64,000 bases of DNA from Caenimonas aquaedulcis (lineage in GTDB: Bacteria; Pseudomonadota; Gammaproteobacteria; Burkholderiales; Burkholderiaceae_C), in assembly GCF_015831345.1 (NCBI RefSeq), contig NZ_JADWYS010000001.1, forward strand, positions 1,622,118 through 1,686,117, read 5' to 3'. The notes beneath the pieces were generated by a model. That model ran no database searches and was not told the DNA's origin. It saw only the letters and a list, made by a program, of their open reading frames with translations. A program made the translations under genes and the position numbers. Positions 1 through 8,224 of the stretch are shown here, one piece after another. Numbering within the stretch: position 1 is the first letter of the stretch; each line of letters starts with the position of its first letter.

Positions 1-676
1 CGGTCAGCACGGCCTTGAGCGGAAGGACGTATTCGAGCGCGTAGCGCGTCGAGACGATCGCCGGCGCGAGGTCGGAGCTGAGCGCGCCCGTGCGCGTCGC
101 GACCGGCTGCAGCACCTCGCGCACGCGGCCGAGGGCCAGCGTCTCGCCGAACGTCTGCATGCCCGCCTTGGCACGCATGATGTCGTTCTGGATCACCGCG
201 TAGGGCAGGCGGTCGAGTTCCTCGCGGATGAAGCGCGCCACCTCGGCGTTGTACGCGGCCGATCCGCGCTCGCCCTTCTTCAGGCCGGCGACGATGGCGC
301 GCACCGTCAACCCCGAGAGCAGCTTGTCGGCGGGCTTTTCCTGCAACTGCTGGATCTGCGCGGAGCGGCGCAGCGCGTCCTCGTGGCGGCCCTCCAGCAT
401 GTCGAGCTGGACGAGCACGCCGAGCATCTGCCGGCGCGTCGCGAGTTCCGCGATGTCGTAGGTGGCGAGCGTGCTTTCCAGGTCGCGGCGCACGCCCTGC
501 GCGAACGGCGTGAAGCGCTGCGGCTCCCGCACGACAGCTTCCAGCGGGCCCTGCACGGGGTAGCTGTAGCGCGGGAGGTCGTCGGCCTTCTCGGCCCGCT
601 TCAGGGCCTGGGCGTGGGACACGCCGAAGGACAACGCACAGGCCATGGCGATGGCCGCGAAGGACAGTTTCTTCAT
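1..676 (-). CDS. Secreted protein of unknown function, N-terminal part (runs off the window)
   Basis: The reading frame stays open from an ATG at 676 to the window edge, about 225 codons, so the C-terminus is missing. It begins with a clear signal peptide (MKKLSF, a hydrophobic core, then SHAQA with cleavage near residue 25). The rest is helical and soluble-looking, with a segment around LDMLEGRHEDALRRSAQI that resembles a TPR-like helical pair. A GAGG ribosome-binding site lies 6 bases before the ATG and overlaps the stop of the upstream ABC ATPase gene, so the protein is translated as the last known member of that transporter operon. I do not recognise the family with confidence. A periplasmic peptidase of the S41 type is a guess that the missing half would settle. 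Confidence 0.75.
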   Translation of the reverse strand, partial: MKKLSFAAIAMACALSFGVSHAQALKRAEKADDLPRYSYPVQGPLEAVVREPQRFTPFAQGVRRDLESTLATYDIAELATRRQMLGVLVQLDMLEGRHEDALRRSAQIQQLQEKPADKLLSGLTVRAIVAGLKKGERGSAAYNAEVARFIREELDRLPYAVIQNDIMRAKAGMQTFGETLALGRVREVLQPVATRTGALSSDLAPAIVSTRYALEYVLPLKAVLT

Positions 677-684
677 CTCGAACC

Positions 685-2364
685 TCAGGCGGGAACGGCG
701 GCCTCGTAGCCGCGCGGGATCGCGGCGAGCAGCTGCCGCGTGTACGGGTGTTGCGGGTTGGCGTAGATCGCCTCGGCGCTGCCGCGCTCGACGATCTCCC
801 CCTTGTTCATCACGAGGATGTCGTCGGCCATGTACTTCACCACCGCGAGGTCATGGCTGATGAAGACATAGGTGAGGCCGAATTCTTCCTGCAGGTCCAG
901 CAGCAGGTTCAGCACCGTGGCCTGCACGCTCACGTCGAGCGCGCTCACGCTCTCGTCGCACACGATGATCTCCGGCTGCATCGTGAGGCAGCGCGCGATC
1001 GCGATGCGCTGGCGCTGGCCGCCGGAAAACTCATGCGGGTACTTGCCGAAGGCCGCGGCGGGCAGGCCCACCTTCTCCAGCCAGCCGAGCGCGAGGCGCG
1101 CGCGCGCATCGTCGTCCGCGCCGATGCCGTGGATCTTCATCGGCTCCATCAGGATCTGTCCCACCGTGAAGCGCGGGTTCAGGCTCGCGTACGGGTTCTG
1201 GAAAATGATCTGGATGCGCTGGCGGAAGGGGCGCATCTGCGCCGCATTGAGCGCCGCCAGGTCCTGTCCTTCGAACAGGATGCGGCCCGTCGTCGCGTCG
1301 GTGAGCCGCGTGAGCATCATGCCCACCGTGGTCTTGCCCGAGCCGGATTCGCCCACCACGCCCAGCGTGCGGCCCTTGTGCAGCACGAAGTCCGCCTGCT
1401 TCACCGCGTCGATGGTCCGGCGCCTGAAGAAACCCTCCTTCAGGCGGTAGGCCTTGGACAGCCCCGACACTTCGATCAGCGCCGGGCCCTCGCTCGGCGC
1501 GGAGACCCGCTGCTCGGTCACGATCGGACGGTTGTTCACGATATCGTCGATCACCGGCAGGCGGCGCGGCCGCGTGTCCAGGCGCGGGCGGCAGGCGAGC
1601 AGCGCACGCGTGTAGGCGTCCTGCGGCGCGCCGAATATCTGGCCGACCGGACCGGCCTCACGCACCTCCCCGTGTCGCATGACGACGACCTGCTTCGCGA
1701 TCTCGCCCACCAGGCCGAGGTCATGGCTGATGAACAGGACGCTCATCTTCTGGCGCTCCTGCAGCTTCGCGAGCAGGTCCACGATCTGCCGCTGCACCGT
1801 CACGTCCAGCGCGGTGGTGGGCTCGTCGGCGATCAGGAGCTTCGGCTCGCAGGCGATCGCCATGGCGATCATCACGCGCTGCTGCTGGCCGCCCGAGAGC
1901 TCGTGCGGATAGGCATCGAGGCGTGCGCGCGGCTCGGGGATGCCCACTTCCGCGAGCAGTTCGAGCGCGCGGTCGCGCGCGGCGCGATGGCCGAGCGGGA
2001 AGTGCATGCGCAGCACCTCGGCGATCTGGTCGCCCACGGTGAGCACCGGGTTGAGCGAGCTCATCGGCTCCTGGAACACCACCGAGATGTCCTTGCCGCG
2101 CAGGCGGCGCATTTCTTCGGCGCTGTTGTGCGCGAGGTCGCGGCCCTCGTAGAAGATGTGGCTGTCCGCGCCGACGATCGCGTTGTCCGGCAGCAGGCGC
2201 ACGATGCTCATCGCCGTCACGCTCTTGCCGGAGCCGGACTCGCCGACCAGTGCCACCGTGGTGTTGGCGGGGATGTCGAAACTCACGCCGCGCACGGCTT
2301 CGTGCACCTCGCGGCCCATACGGAAACTCACGCGCAGGTCGCGCACTTCGATCAATGCAGACAT
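685..2364 (-). CDS. Peptide ABC transporter, fused double ATPase (YejF-like)
   Basis: This 559-residue protein carries two complete ABC ATPase domains in one chain, as in YejF and GsiA. It should power oligopeptide import at the inner face of the membrane. Domain 1 has Walker A GESGSGKS at 41-48, signature LSGGQ at 156-160 and Walker B LLIADEPTT near 176-184. Domain 2 has Walker A GESGSGKT at 338-345, an FSGGQ signature and IIVCDESVSALD. Each half ends with the AxxPQ(D/H)xYT motif of the oligopeptide family. It follows the YejE-like permease by 13 bases and precedes the secreted protein by 8, so the four leftward genes form one operon. The peptide substrate cannot be read from the sequence. 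Confidence 0.93.
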   Translation of the reverse strand: MSALIEVRDLRVSFRMGREVHEAVRGVSFDIPANTTVALVGESGSGKSVTAMSIVRLLPDNAIVGADSHIFYEGRDLAHNSAEEMRRLRGKDISVVFQEPMSSLNPVLTVGDQIAEVLRMHFPLGHRAARDRALELLAEVGIPEPRARLDAYPHELSGGQQQRVMIAMAIACEPKLLIADEPTTALDVTVQRQIVDLLAKLQERQKMSVLFISHDLGLVGEIAKQVVVMRHGEVREAGPVGQIFGAPQDAYTRALLACRPRLDTRPRRLPVIDDIVNNRPIVTEQRVSAPSEGPALIEVSGLSKAYRLKEGFFRRRTIDAVKQADFVLHKGRTLGVVGESGSGKTTVGMMLTRLTDATTGRILFEGQDLAALNAAQMRPFRQRIQIIFQNPYASLNPRFTVGQILMEPMKIHGIGADDDARARLALGWLEKVGLPAAAFGKYPHEFSGGQRQRIAIARCLTMQPEIIVCDESVSALDVSVQATVLNLLLDLQEEFGLTYVFISHDLAVVKYMADDILVMNKGEIVERGSAEAIYANPQHPYTRQLLAAIPRGYEAAVPA

Positions 2365-2377
2365 GTGGCGGTTCCTG

Positions 2378-3481
2378 TCAACGAAGCTTGGGGTCCATCG
2401 CGTCGCGCAGCGCGTCAGTAAGCAGCGCGAACGCGGTGACGAAGGTGGCCATGAAGGCGGTGGCGGCGACGAGCTGCCACCACTTGCCCAGCACGAGTTC
2501 GGTCTGCGCCTCGGCGAGCATCGTGCCCCAGCTGACCATGTCGATCGGTACGCCCAGGCCGAGGAAGGACAGGATCACTTCCGCCTTGATGAAGCTCACC
2601 ACGTGCAGGCTCAATTGAACGAGCACGACGTGGCTGATGTTGGGCAGGATGTGCCCGAACATGCGCGCCGCGTGGCTCGCGCCGATCGACTCGGCGGCGC
2701 GCACGTATTCGCGGCCGCGGTGCTTGATGTATTCGGCCCGCACGAGCCGGTAGATGCCCGTCCAGCCGACGATGCCCAGGATCAGCACCACTGGCACGAT
2801 GCTGCTGGAGAAAACCTTGCCCATCGGGCCGTACTTGAAGACCGCGGCCAGGGCGAAGATCAGCAGGATGTACGGGATGGACGTGAAGACGTTGTAGACC
2901 CACTCGAGCAGGTCGTCGAGCTTGCCGCCGAAATAGCCCGCCACCGCGCCCAGCACGGTGCCGATCAGCGTCGCGAGGAACGCCGCCGCGATACCCACGA
3001 GGATGGACACCTGCGCGCCCTTCACCGCCTTGGACAGCACGTCGCGGCCGATGCGGTCGCCGCCGAAGGGCAGCGTCGCCGACTTTTCGATGGCCACCGT
3101 CTTCACCTGCGCGGCGCGCTCGGCCCACTGCTTGTAGTAGGGCGCGAGCGGATCGATGTCGGTCAGGTCGACGTTGGGCAAGGCCGGCGCTTCCGCCTTC
3201 GCCGCTTCCCTGGCCTGGGCGCCGACGAAGGTCGGGGGCGCGAAGGGCTCGCCGACCTCGCGCTGCCAGCCGCCGGCCAGCAGGCCGACCTGGGCCAGCA
3301 CCACGAGCACGAGGAAGGCGCCGACGATCCACAGGGACACGATGCCCACGCGGTCGCGGCGCAGGCGGGCCCACGCCTGCGCCCAGACGCTGGGCGAGCG
3401 GGGCAGGCTTTCGACGAGGGGGACGCCCGGCGGATCGATGCCCTCAGCGGCGGCGACGGGGAGGCTCGGATTGGCGTTCAT
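2378..3481 (-). CDS. Peptide ABC transporter permease (YejE/OppC-like)
   Basis: This 367-residue inner-membrane permease belongs to the DppC/OppC family. The N-terminal cytoplasmic tail leads into a first membrane segment (VGIVSLWIVGAFLVLVVL), followed by a periplasmic loop and five more segments. The ATPase-docking EAA motif reads EYVRAAESIGASHAARMFGHILPN. The length fits YejE (about 340) better than OppC (about 300), owing to the long periplasmic loop between the first two segments. Its ATG overlaps the stop of the upstream permease by four bases (ATGA), a sign of translational coupling. It would pair with the YejB-like permease and the double ATPase. Confidence 0.93.
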   Translation of the reverse strand: MNANPSLPVAAAEGIDPPGVPLVESLPRSPSVWAQAWARLRRDRVGIVSLWIVGAFLVLVVLAQVGLLAGGWQREVGEPFAPPTFVGAQAREAAKAEAPALPNVDLTDIDPLAPYYKQWAERAAQVKTVAIEKSATLPFGGDRIGRDVLSKAVKGAQVSILVGIAAAFLATLIGTVLGAVAGYFGGKLDDLLEWVYNVFTSIPYILLIFALAAVFKYGPMGKVFSSSIVPVVLILGIVGWTGIYRLVRAEYIKHRGREYVRAAESIGASHAARMFGHILPNISHVVLVQLSLHVVSFIKAEVILSFLGLGVPIDMVSWGTMLAEAQTELVLGKWWQLVAATAFMATFVTAFALLTDALRDAMDPKLR

Positions 3482-4416
3482 TTGAGCACCACGCGCGGAT
3501 CGACGAATTTATAGAGCACGTCGGTGACCAGGTTGATCACCATCGTGAGCGCGGCCAGGTAGATCGTGACCGCCTGGATGACGGGGAAGTCGCCACGGCC
3601 CACCGCGGCGTAGACCTCGCGGCCCAGGCCCGGGATCGAGAAGAACACCTCGATCAGGAAGGAGCCGATGAACACGCCGGGCAGCTGGGTCGCCACGTTC
3701 GTGAGGATCGGGATCATCGCGTTGCGCAGCACGTGCTTGAAGAGGATGGTCTTCTCGGGCACGCCCTTGGCGCGCGCGGTGCGCACGTAGTCGTGGCCGA
3801 TCTCGTCGAGGAAGAAGCTGCGGTACAGGCGCGTGGCCGGGGCGAGGCTCACCAGCACGGCGATCATCACAGGCAGGGGCGCATAGACCAGGAGGTTGGT
3901 CCAGGTGCTGGCCGTCCAGCCCTGCACCGGGAACCAGCCCAGCTGGAAGGCGAACAGGTACTGACCGATGATCACGTAGACCAGGAAGCTGATCGACAGC
4001 GCGACGGTGCTGATGATCATCACCAGGCGGTCCGTGAGGCTGCCGCGCACGTAGGCCACCGCCATGCCCGCCACGATGGCCAGGCCGACCTCGAGGATGA
4101 GGATGGGGATCATGATCGTCAGCGTCGCCGGCAGGCGCGTGGCGAAGATGTTCGACACCGTCTCCTTGGTCGACCAGCTGGCGCCCCAGTTGAACGTGAC
4201 CACCTTCTTGACGAACAGCCACAGCTGCTGCCAGGTGGGCAGGTCCAGCCCGAGCTGGCGCCGGATGGAGTCGATCTGCTCCTGGCTGGCCTGCAGGCCG
4301 CCCAGGATTTCGGCGGGGTCGTCGCCGAAGTATTTGAAGAGAAAGAACACCAGCAGGATCACGCCTGCCAGCGTCGGGATCATCTGCAGGATCCGTCGGA
4401 GGATGTAGGACAGCAT
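3478..4416 (-). CDS. Peptide ABC transporter permease (YejB/OppB-like)
   Basis: This 312-residue permease starts MLSYILRRILQMIPTL, the usual OppB/DppB opening. I chose the ATG at 4416. The frame stays open to a GTG at 4563, but the extra 49 residues look like shadow sequence and would overlap the divergent gene. The EAA docking motif is DYVRTARAKGVPEKTILFKH near 211-230, and IEVFFSIPGLG near the C-terminus is typical of the family. It is the first gene of the leftward yejBEF-like operon. It is divergent from the yejA-like binding proteins, so one 118-base promoter region serves both sides. Confidence 0.93.
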   Translation of the reverse strand: MLSYILRRILQMIPTLAGVILLVFFLFKYFGDDPAEILGGLQASQEQIDSIRRQLGLDLPTWQQLWLFVKKVVTFNWGASWSTKETVSNIFATRLPATLTIMIPILILEVGLAIVAGMAVAYVRGSLTDRLVMIISTVALSISFLVYVIIGQYLFAFQLGWFPVQGWTASTWTNLLVYAPLPVMIAVLVSLAPATRLYRSFFLDEIGHDYVRTARAKGVPEKTILFKHVLRNAMIPILTNVATQLPGVFIGSFLIEVFFSIPGLGREVYAAVGRGDFPVIQAVTIYLAALTMVINLVTDVLYKFVDPRVVLK

Positions 4417-4534
4417 GTGTAATTGTGCGGCTGGCGGATGGCGCCGGGACTCGACTTCGGGAAACCGCTCGTGGCGGAGGCCCCGGCGCGCATTATGCTT
4501 GCGTCCTGCGACCCCCCAATAGGTGTTTCCAACC
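4417..4534. promoter_or_regulatory. Divergent intergenic region between yejB-like and yejA-like genes
   Basis: These 118 bases separate the leftward permease operon from the rightward binding-protein genes and must hold both promoters. An AGGTG ribosome-binding site at 4521-4525 serves the rightward gene. I found no convincing -35/-10 pair or operator by eye. Confidence 0.45.
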
Positions 4535-6355
4535 ATGACGTCCCGACTCTGGGCATTGGCCACCAGCCTTTGCCTGGCACTAGGCGCCGCCCACCCGGCA
4601 TGCGCCCAGACTGCTGCGAATCCTGAAAAAGTCCTGCGCTACGCGTTCCTCGGCACCGAGACGGGGTTCGACCCCGCGCAGATCACCGACCTGTACTCGG
4701 CCGCCGTCGTCGGGCACATCTTCGAGGCGCCGTACGAATACGACTACCTCGCGCGCCCCGCGAAGATGGTGCCCAACCTCGCCGAAGCGCTGCCCGAGGT
4801 GGCGCCGGACTTCCGCACCTACACGTTCCGGCTGCGTGCGGGCATCTACTTCTCCGACGATCCCGCCTTCGGCGGCAAACCGCGCGAAGTCACGGCCCGG
4901 GACGTCGTCTACACCTTCAAGCGCTTCTTCGACCCGAAGAACAAGAGCCCGAACTATTCCAGCTTCGCCGAGGAGAAGATGATCGGCCTCGCCGCGCTTC
5001 GCAAGAAGGCCGAGGCGACCGGCTCGTTCGACTACGACACCGAGGTCGAAGGCTTGCGCGCGATCGACCGCTACACGGTGCAGGTCAAGCTGGGAGAATC
5101 GCGCCCGCGCTTCATGTACGCGCTGGCCGATCCGGCGACCATGGGCATCGTCGCGCGGGAGGTCGTCGAAAAGTACGGCGACGCCATCATGGAGCACCCC
5201 GTGGGTACGGGTCCCTTCATCCTCAAGGAATGGCGCCGCGCCTCGAAGATCACGCTGGTGCGCAATCCGGCCTTTCGCGACAAGCGCTTTGAGGGCGAGC
5301 CGTCGACGGCGGCAGGCGCCGAAATCCTCAAGGAGTTCAAGGGCAGGAAACTCCCGATCGTCGACCGCGTCGAAGTCTCCATCATCGAGGACCCCCAGCC
5401 GCGCTGGCTCGCGTTCCTCAACGGCGAACACGACTTCCTCGAACGCCTGCCGCAGAACTTCGCCACCTACGCGATCCCGAACAACAAGCTCGCGCCCAAC
5501 CTCGCGCACCGGGGCATCCGCATGGCGCAGCAGCCCCTGTCGGACTTCACCGTCGCCTACATGAACATGGAGCATCCCGTCGTGGGCGGCTACACGCCCG
5601 AGAAGGTGGCGCTGCGCCGGGCCATCGGCCTGGCGATCAACAGCGGCGAGGAGGTGCGCCTGCCCAGGCATGACCAGGCGATCGTGGCCCAGGGCTTCGT
5701 CATGCCCAACACCACGCTCTACGACCCGAAGTACCGCTCCGAGATGGGAACCTTCGACCGCGCCCGGGCCGTCGCGCTGCTGGACCTGTTCGGCTACACC
5801 GACAAGGACGGCGACGGCTGGCGCGACATGCCCGATGGCAAGCCGCTGGTGCTGGACTACGACACCTTGTCGCGCGCGGACTACCGCGAGCTCGACGAGA
5901 TCCTGAAGAAAAACCTCACGGCGGTCGGCATCAAGCTGAACCTGCGCATCGGCCAGTGGCCGGAACAGTTTCGCAACTCGCGCGCGGGCAAACTCATGAT
6001 GTGGAACTTCGGCAGCAGCGCCACCACCCCTGACAGCGGAAACATCCTGGACATGGGCTACAGCAAGTCGATCGGAGAGCAGAACCACGCGCGCTTCTCG
6101 AACGCGAAGTTCGACGCGCTCTACGAGAAGCAATCCGTGATGCCCGACGGGCCGGAGCGGCTCGCGGTGATCAACGAGGCGCAGCGCATCCTCATCGCGT
6201 ACATGCCTTACAAGGTGAAGGTACACCGCATCGCCACCGACATGTGGCAGCCCTGGGTGAGCGGCTACCTGCGCCATCCGTTCCGCCGCGATTTCTGGCA
6301 GTTCATCGACGTCGATCCGGGCAAGATGCCCCGGAACGGCGCAGTCAACGGGTGA
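4535..6355 (+). CDS. Extracellular peptide-binding protein, family 5 (YejA-like), copy 1
   Basis: This 606-residue periplasmic binding protein has a signal peptide (MTSRLWALATSLCLALGAAHPACAQ, cleavage near 24). It has the family-5 core EKVLRYAFLGTETGFDPAQ, and its length matches YejA (about 604). The ATG at 4535 is preferred over an in-frame GTG at 4523 because AGGTG at 4521-4525 is correctly spaced only for the ATG. Next comes a close paralogue after a gap of four bases. It is divergent from the yejBEF-like operon, which is its likely membrane partner. Family knowledge suggests oligopeptide capture; the ligand is not visible. Confidence 0.92.
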   Translation: MTSRLWALATSLCLALGAAHPACAQTAANPEKVLRYAFLGTETGFDPAQITDLYSAAVVGHIFEAPYEYDYLARPAKMVPNLAEALPEVAPDFRTYTFRLRAGIYFSDDPAFGGKPREVTARDVVYTFKRFFDPKNKSPNYSSFAEEKMIGLAALRKKAEATGSFDYDTEVEGLRAIDRYTVQVKLGESRPRFMYALADPATMGIVAREVVEKYGDAIMEHPVGTGPFILKEWRRASKITLVRNPAFRDKRFEGEPSTAAGAEILKEFKGRKLPIVDRVEVSIIEDPQPRWLAFLNGEHDFLERLPQNFATYAIPNNKLAPNLAHRGIRMAQQPLSDFTVAYMNMEHPVVGGYTPEKVALRRAIGLAINSGEEVRLPRHDQAIVAQGFVMPNTTLYDPKYRSEMGTFDRARAVALLDLFGYTDKDGDGWRDMPDGKPLVLDYDTLSRADYRELDEILKKNLTAVGIKLNLRIGQWPEQFRNSRAGKLMMWNFGSSATTPDSGNILDMGYSKSIGEQNHARFSNAKFDALYEKQSVMPDGPERLAVINEAQRILIAYMPYKVKVHRIATDMWQPWVSGYLRHPFRRDFWQFIDVDPGKMPRNGAVNG

Positions 6356-6359
6356 CACC

Positions 6360-8183
6360 ATGTTTGTGACGACGAAAACCATCGCTCGCGCCACCGCCTT
6401 GCTGGCACTGGCCGGCGCCCTGCTCCTCCCGGCCACCCGCGCAGCGGCTGCGCCCGAGAAAGTCCTGCGCTATGCGTTCCCGGTTGCGGAGACCGGGTTC
6501 GACCCCGCGCAGCTGAACGACCTCTATTCGCGCATCATCACCGCGAACATCTTCAACGCGCTGTACGGCTACGACTACCTCGCCCGCCCTGCCAAGGTGC
6601 GGCCGGTGCTGGCCGACGGCATGCCGGAGATCTCCCCGGACTTCCGCACCTTCACCGTCAGGATGCGCAAGGGCATCTACTTCGCCGACGACCCGGCCTT
6701 CGGCGGCAAGCGGCGCGAGGTGACGGCGGCGGACATCGTGTACAGCTACAAGCGCATCATGGACCCGGCGAGCAAGAGCCCTCTCGTGAGCGGCCTCGAG
6801 GAGGAGAAGATCCTCGGCCTCGCCGAACTGCGCAAGAAGGCGCAGGCCGGCGACGCGAAGTTCGACTACGACAGCGAGATCGAGGGCATGCGCGCGCTGG
6901 ACCGCTACACCGTGCAGTTCAAGCTCGGCGAGGCGCGCCCGCGCTTCCTGTTCACGCTGGCCGACCCGGGAATCATGGGCGCGGTGGCGCGCGAGGTCGT
7001 GGAGAAATACGGCGACGCGATCATGGAGCATCCGGTGGGCACCGGCCCGTTCATGCTCAAGGAATGGCGCCGCTCCTCGAAGATCACGCTGGTGCGCAAC
7101 CCGGGCTACCGCGACGAGTTCTACGACGCGCAGCCGGCTCCGGGCGACGCCGCGGCGCAGGCGATCTACGCGAAGCTCAAGGGCCGCAAGCTGCCGATGA
7201 TCGACCGGGTGGAGATCTCCATCATCGACGACCCGCAGCCGCGGTGGCTGTCCTTCCTGAACGGCGAGTACGACATGATCGAGCGCCTGCCGGAGAACTT
7301 CGCGACGCACGCGATCCCCAACAACAAGCTGGCGCCCAACCTCGCGAAGCTCGGCATCCAGATGGAGCGCGTGCCGCTGTCGGACATCCGCATGATCTAC
7401 TTCAGCATGCTCAACCCGGTGGTGGGCGGCTACACGCCGGAGAAGGTGGCGCTGCGCCGGGCCGTCGGCCTCGCGATGAGCGGCGAGCAGGAAGCGCGCC
7501 TGGCCATGCGCGGGCAGGCCATGGTGGCGCAGGGCTTCGTGATGCCCAACACCAGCTCGTTCGATCCCGACTACCGTTCGGAGATGGGCACGTACGACGT
7601 GGCAAAGGCGAAGGCCCTGCTCGACATGTTCGGCTACACCGACAAGGACGGCGACGGCTGGCGCGAGCTGCCGGACGGCAAGCCGCTTGTGCTGGTGTAC
7701 GACACGCTGTCGGCCGCCGACTACCGCGAGCGCGACGAGGTGATGAAGAAGAACCTCGACGCGATCGGCATCAAGCTGGAGCTGCGGATCGGCAAGTGGC
7801 CCGAGCAGCTGCGCAACTCGCGCGCCGGCAAGCTGATGATGTGGGGCTACGGCCTGTCCGCGAGTTCCCCCGACAGCGCGGGCGTGCTGGCGCTGGGCTA
7901 CAGCGGCTCCTTCGGCCAGCAGAACCACTCGCGCTTCAAGAACGACAAGTTCGACGAGCTGTACCGCAAGCAGGCGGTGATGCCGGACGGGCCCGAACGC
8001 GACCGCGTGATCCGCGAGGCGGGACGCATCATGACCGCGTACATGCCGATCAAGGTGCGCGTGCACCGCATCGGCACCGATATGATGCAGCCCTGGCTGG
8101 TGGGCTACAAGCGCCACCCCAATGCGCGCGAGTTCTGGCAGTACGTCGACATCGACACCGACAAGCTTCCCAAGAAGAAGTGA
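6360..8183 (+). CDS. Extracellular peptide-binding protein, family 5 (YejA-like), copy 2
   Basis: This 607-residue protein is a close paralogue of the preceding gene, sharing long identical stretches such as YGDAIMEHPVGTGPF and FGYTDKDGDGWR. It has its own signal peptide ending TRAAA, with cleavage near residue 31. Its ATG lies four bases after the stop of copy 1, so the two are co-transcribed. The pair looks like a tandem duplication that has diverged, which usually means two ligand specificities for one permease. It is followed 41 bases later by a third, more distant binding protein with its own permease set. Confidence 0.92.
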   Translation: MFVTTKTIARATALLALAGALLLPATRAAAAPEKVLRYAFPVAETGFDPAQLNDLYSRIITANIFNALYGYDYLARPAKVRPVLADGMPEISPDFRTFTVRMRKGIYFADDPAFGGKRREVTAADIVYSYKRIMDPASKSPLVSGLEEEKILGLAELRKKAQAGDAKFDYDSEIEGMRALDRYTVQFKLGEARPRFLFTLADPGIMGAVAREVVEKYGDAIMEHPVGTGPFMLKEWRRSSKITLVRNPGYRDEFYDAQPAPGDAAAQAIYAKLKGRKLPMIDRVEISIIDDPQPRWLSFLNGEYDMIERLPENFATHAIPNNKLAPNLAKLGIQMERVPLSDIRMIYFSMLNPVVGGYTPEKVALRRAVGLAMSGEQEARLAMRGQAMVAQGFVMPNTSSFDPDYRSEMGTYDVAKAKALLDMFGYTDKDGDGWRELPDGKPLVLVYDTLSAADYRERDEVMKKNLDAIGIKLELRIGKWPEQLRNSRAGKLMMWGYGLSASSPDSAGVLALGYSGSFGQQNHSRFKNDKFDELYRKQAVMPDGPERDRVIREAGRIMTAYMPIKVRVHRIGTDMMQPWLVGYKRHPNAREFWQYVDIDTDKLPKKK

Positions 8184-8224
8184 CGGCAGCGCCCGCGAAT
8201 TTCCGCTTATCGAAGAGGACCCTC

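Noticed and set aside
748..2421. A 557-codon plus-strand frame opposite the double ATPase
   Set aside because: Antisense to two complete ATPase domains; low-complexity histidine/arginine-rich sequence.
4580..8117. Two long minus-strand frames (618 and 590 codons) opposite the yejA-like genes
   Set aside because: They mirror each other because the underlying binding proteins are paralogues. Composition is shadow-like (RVAH, HLVR repeats) and no start signals fit.
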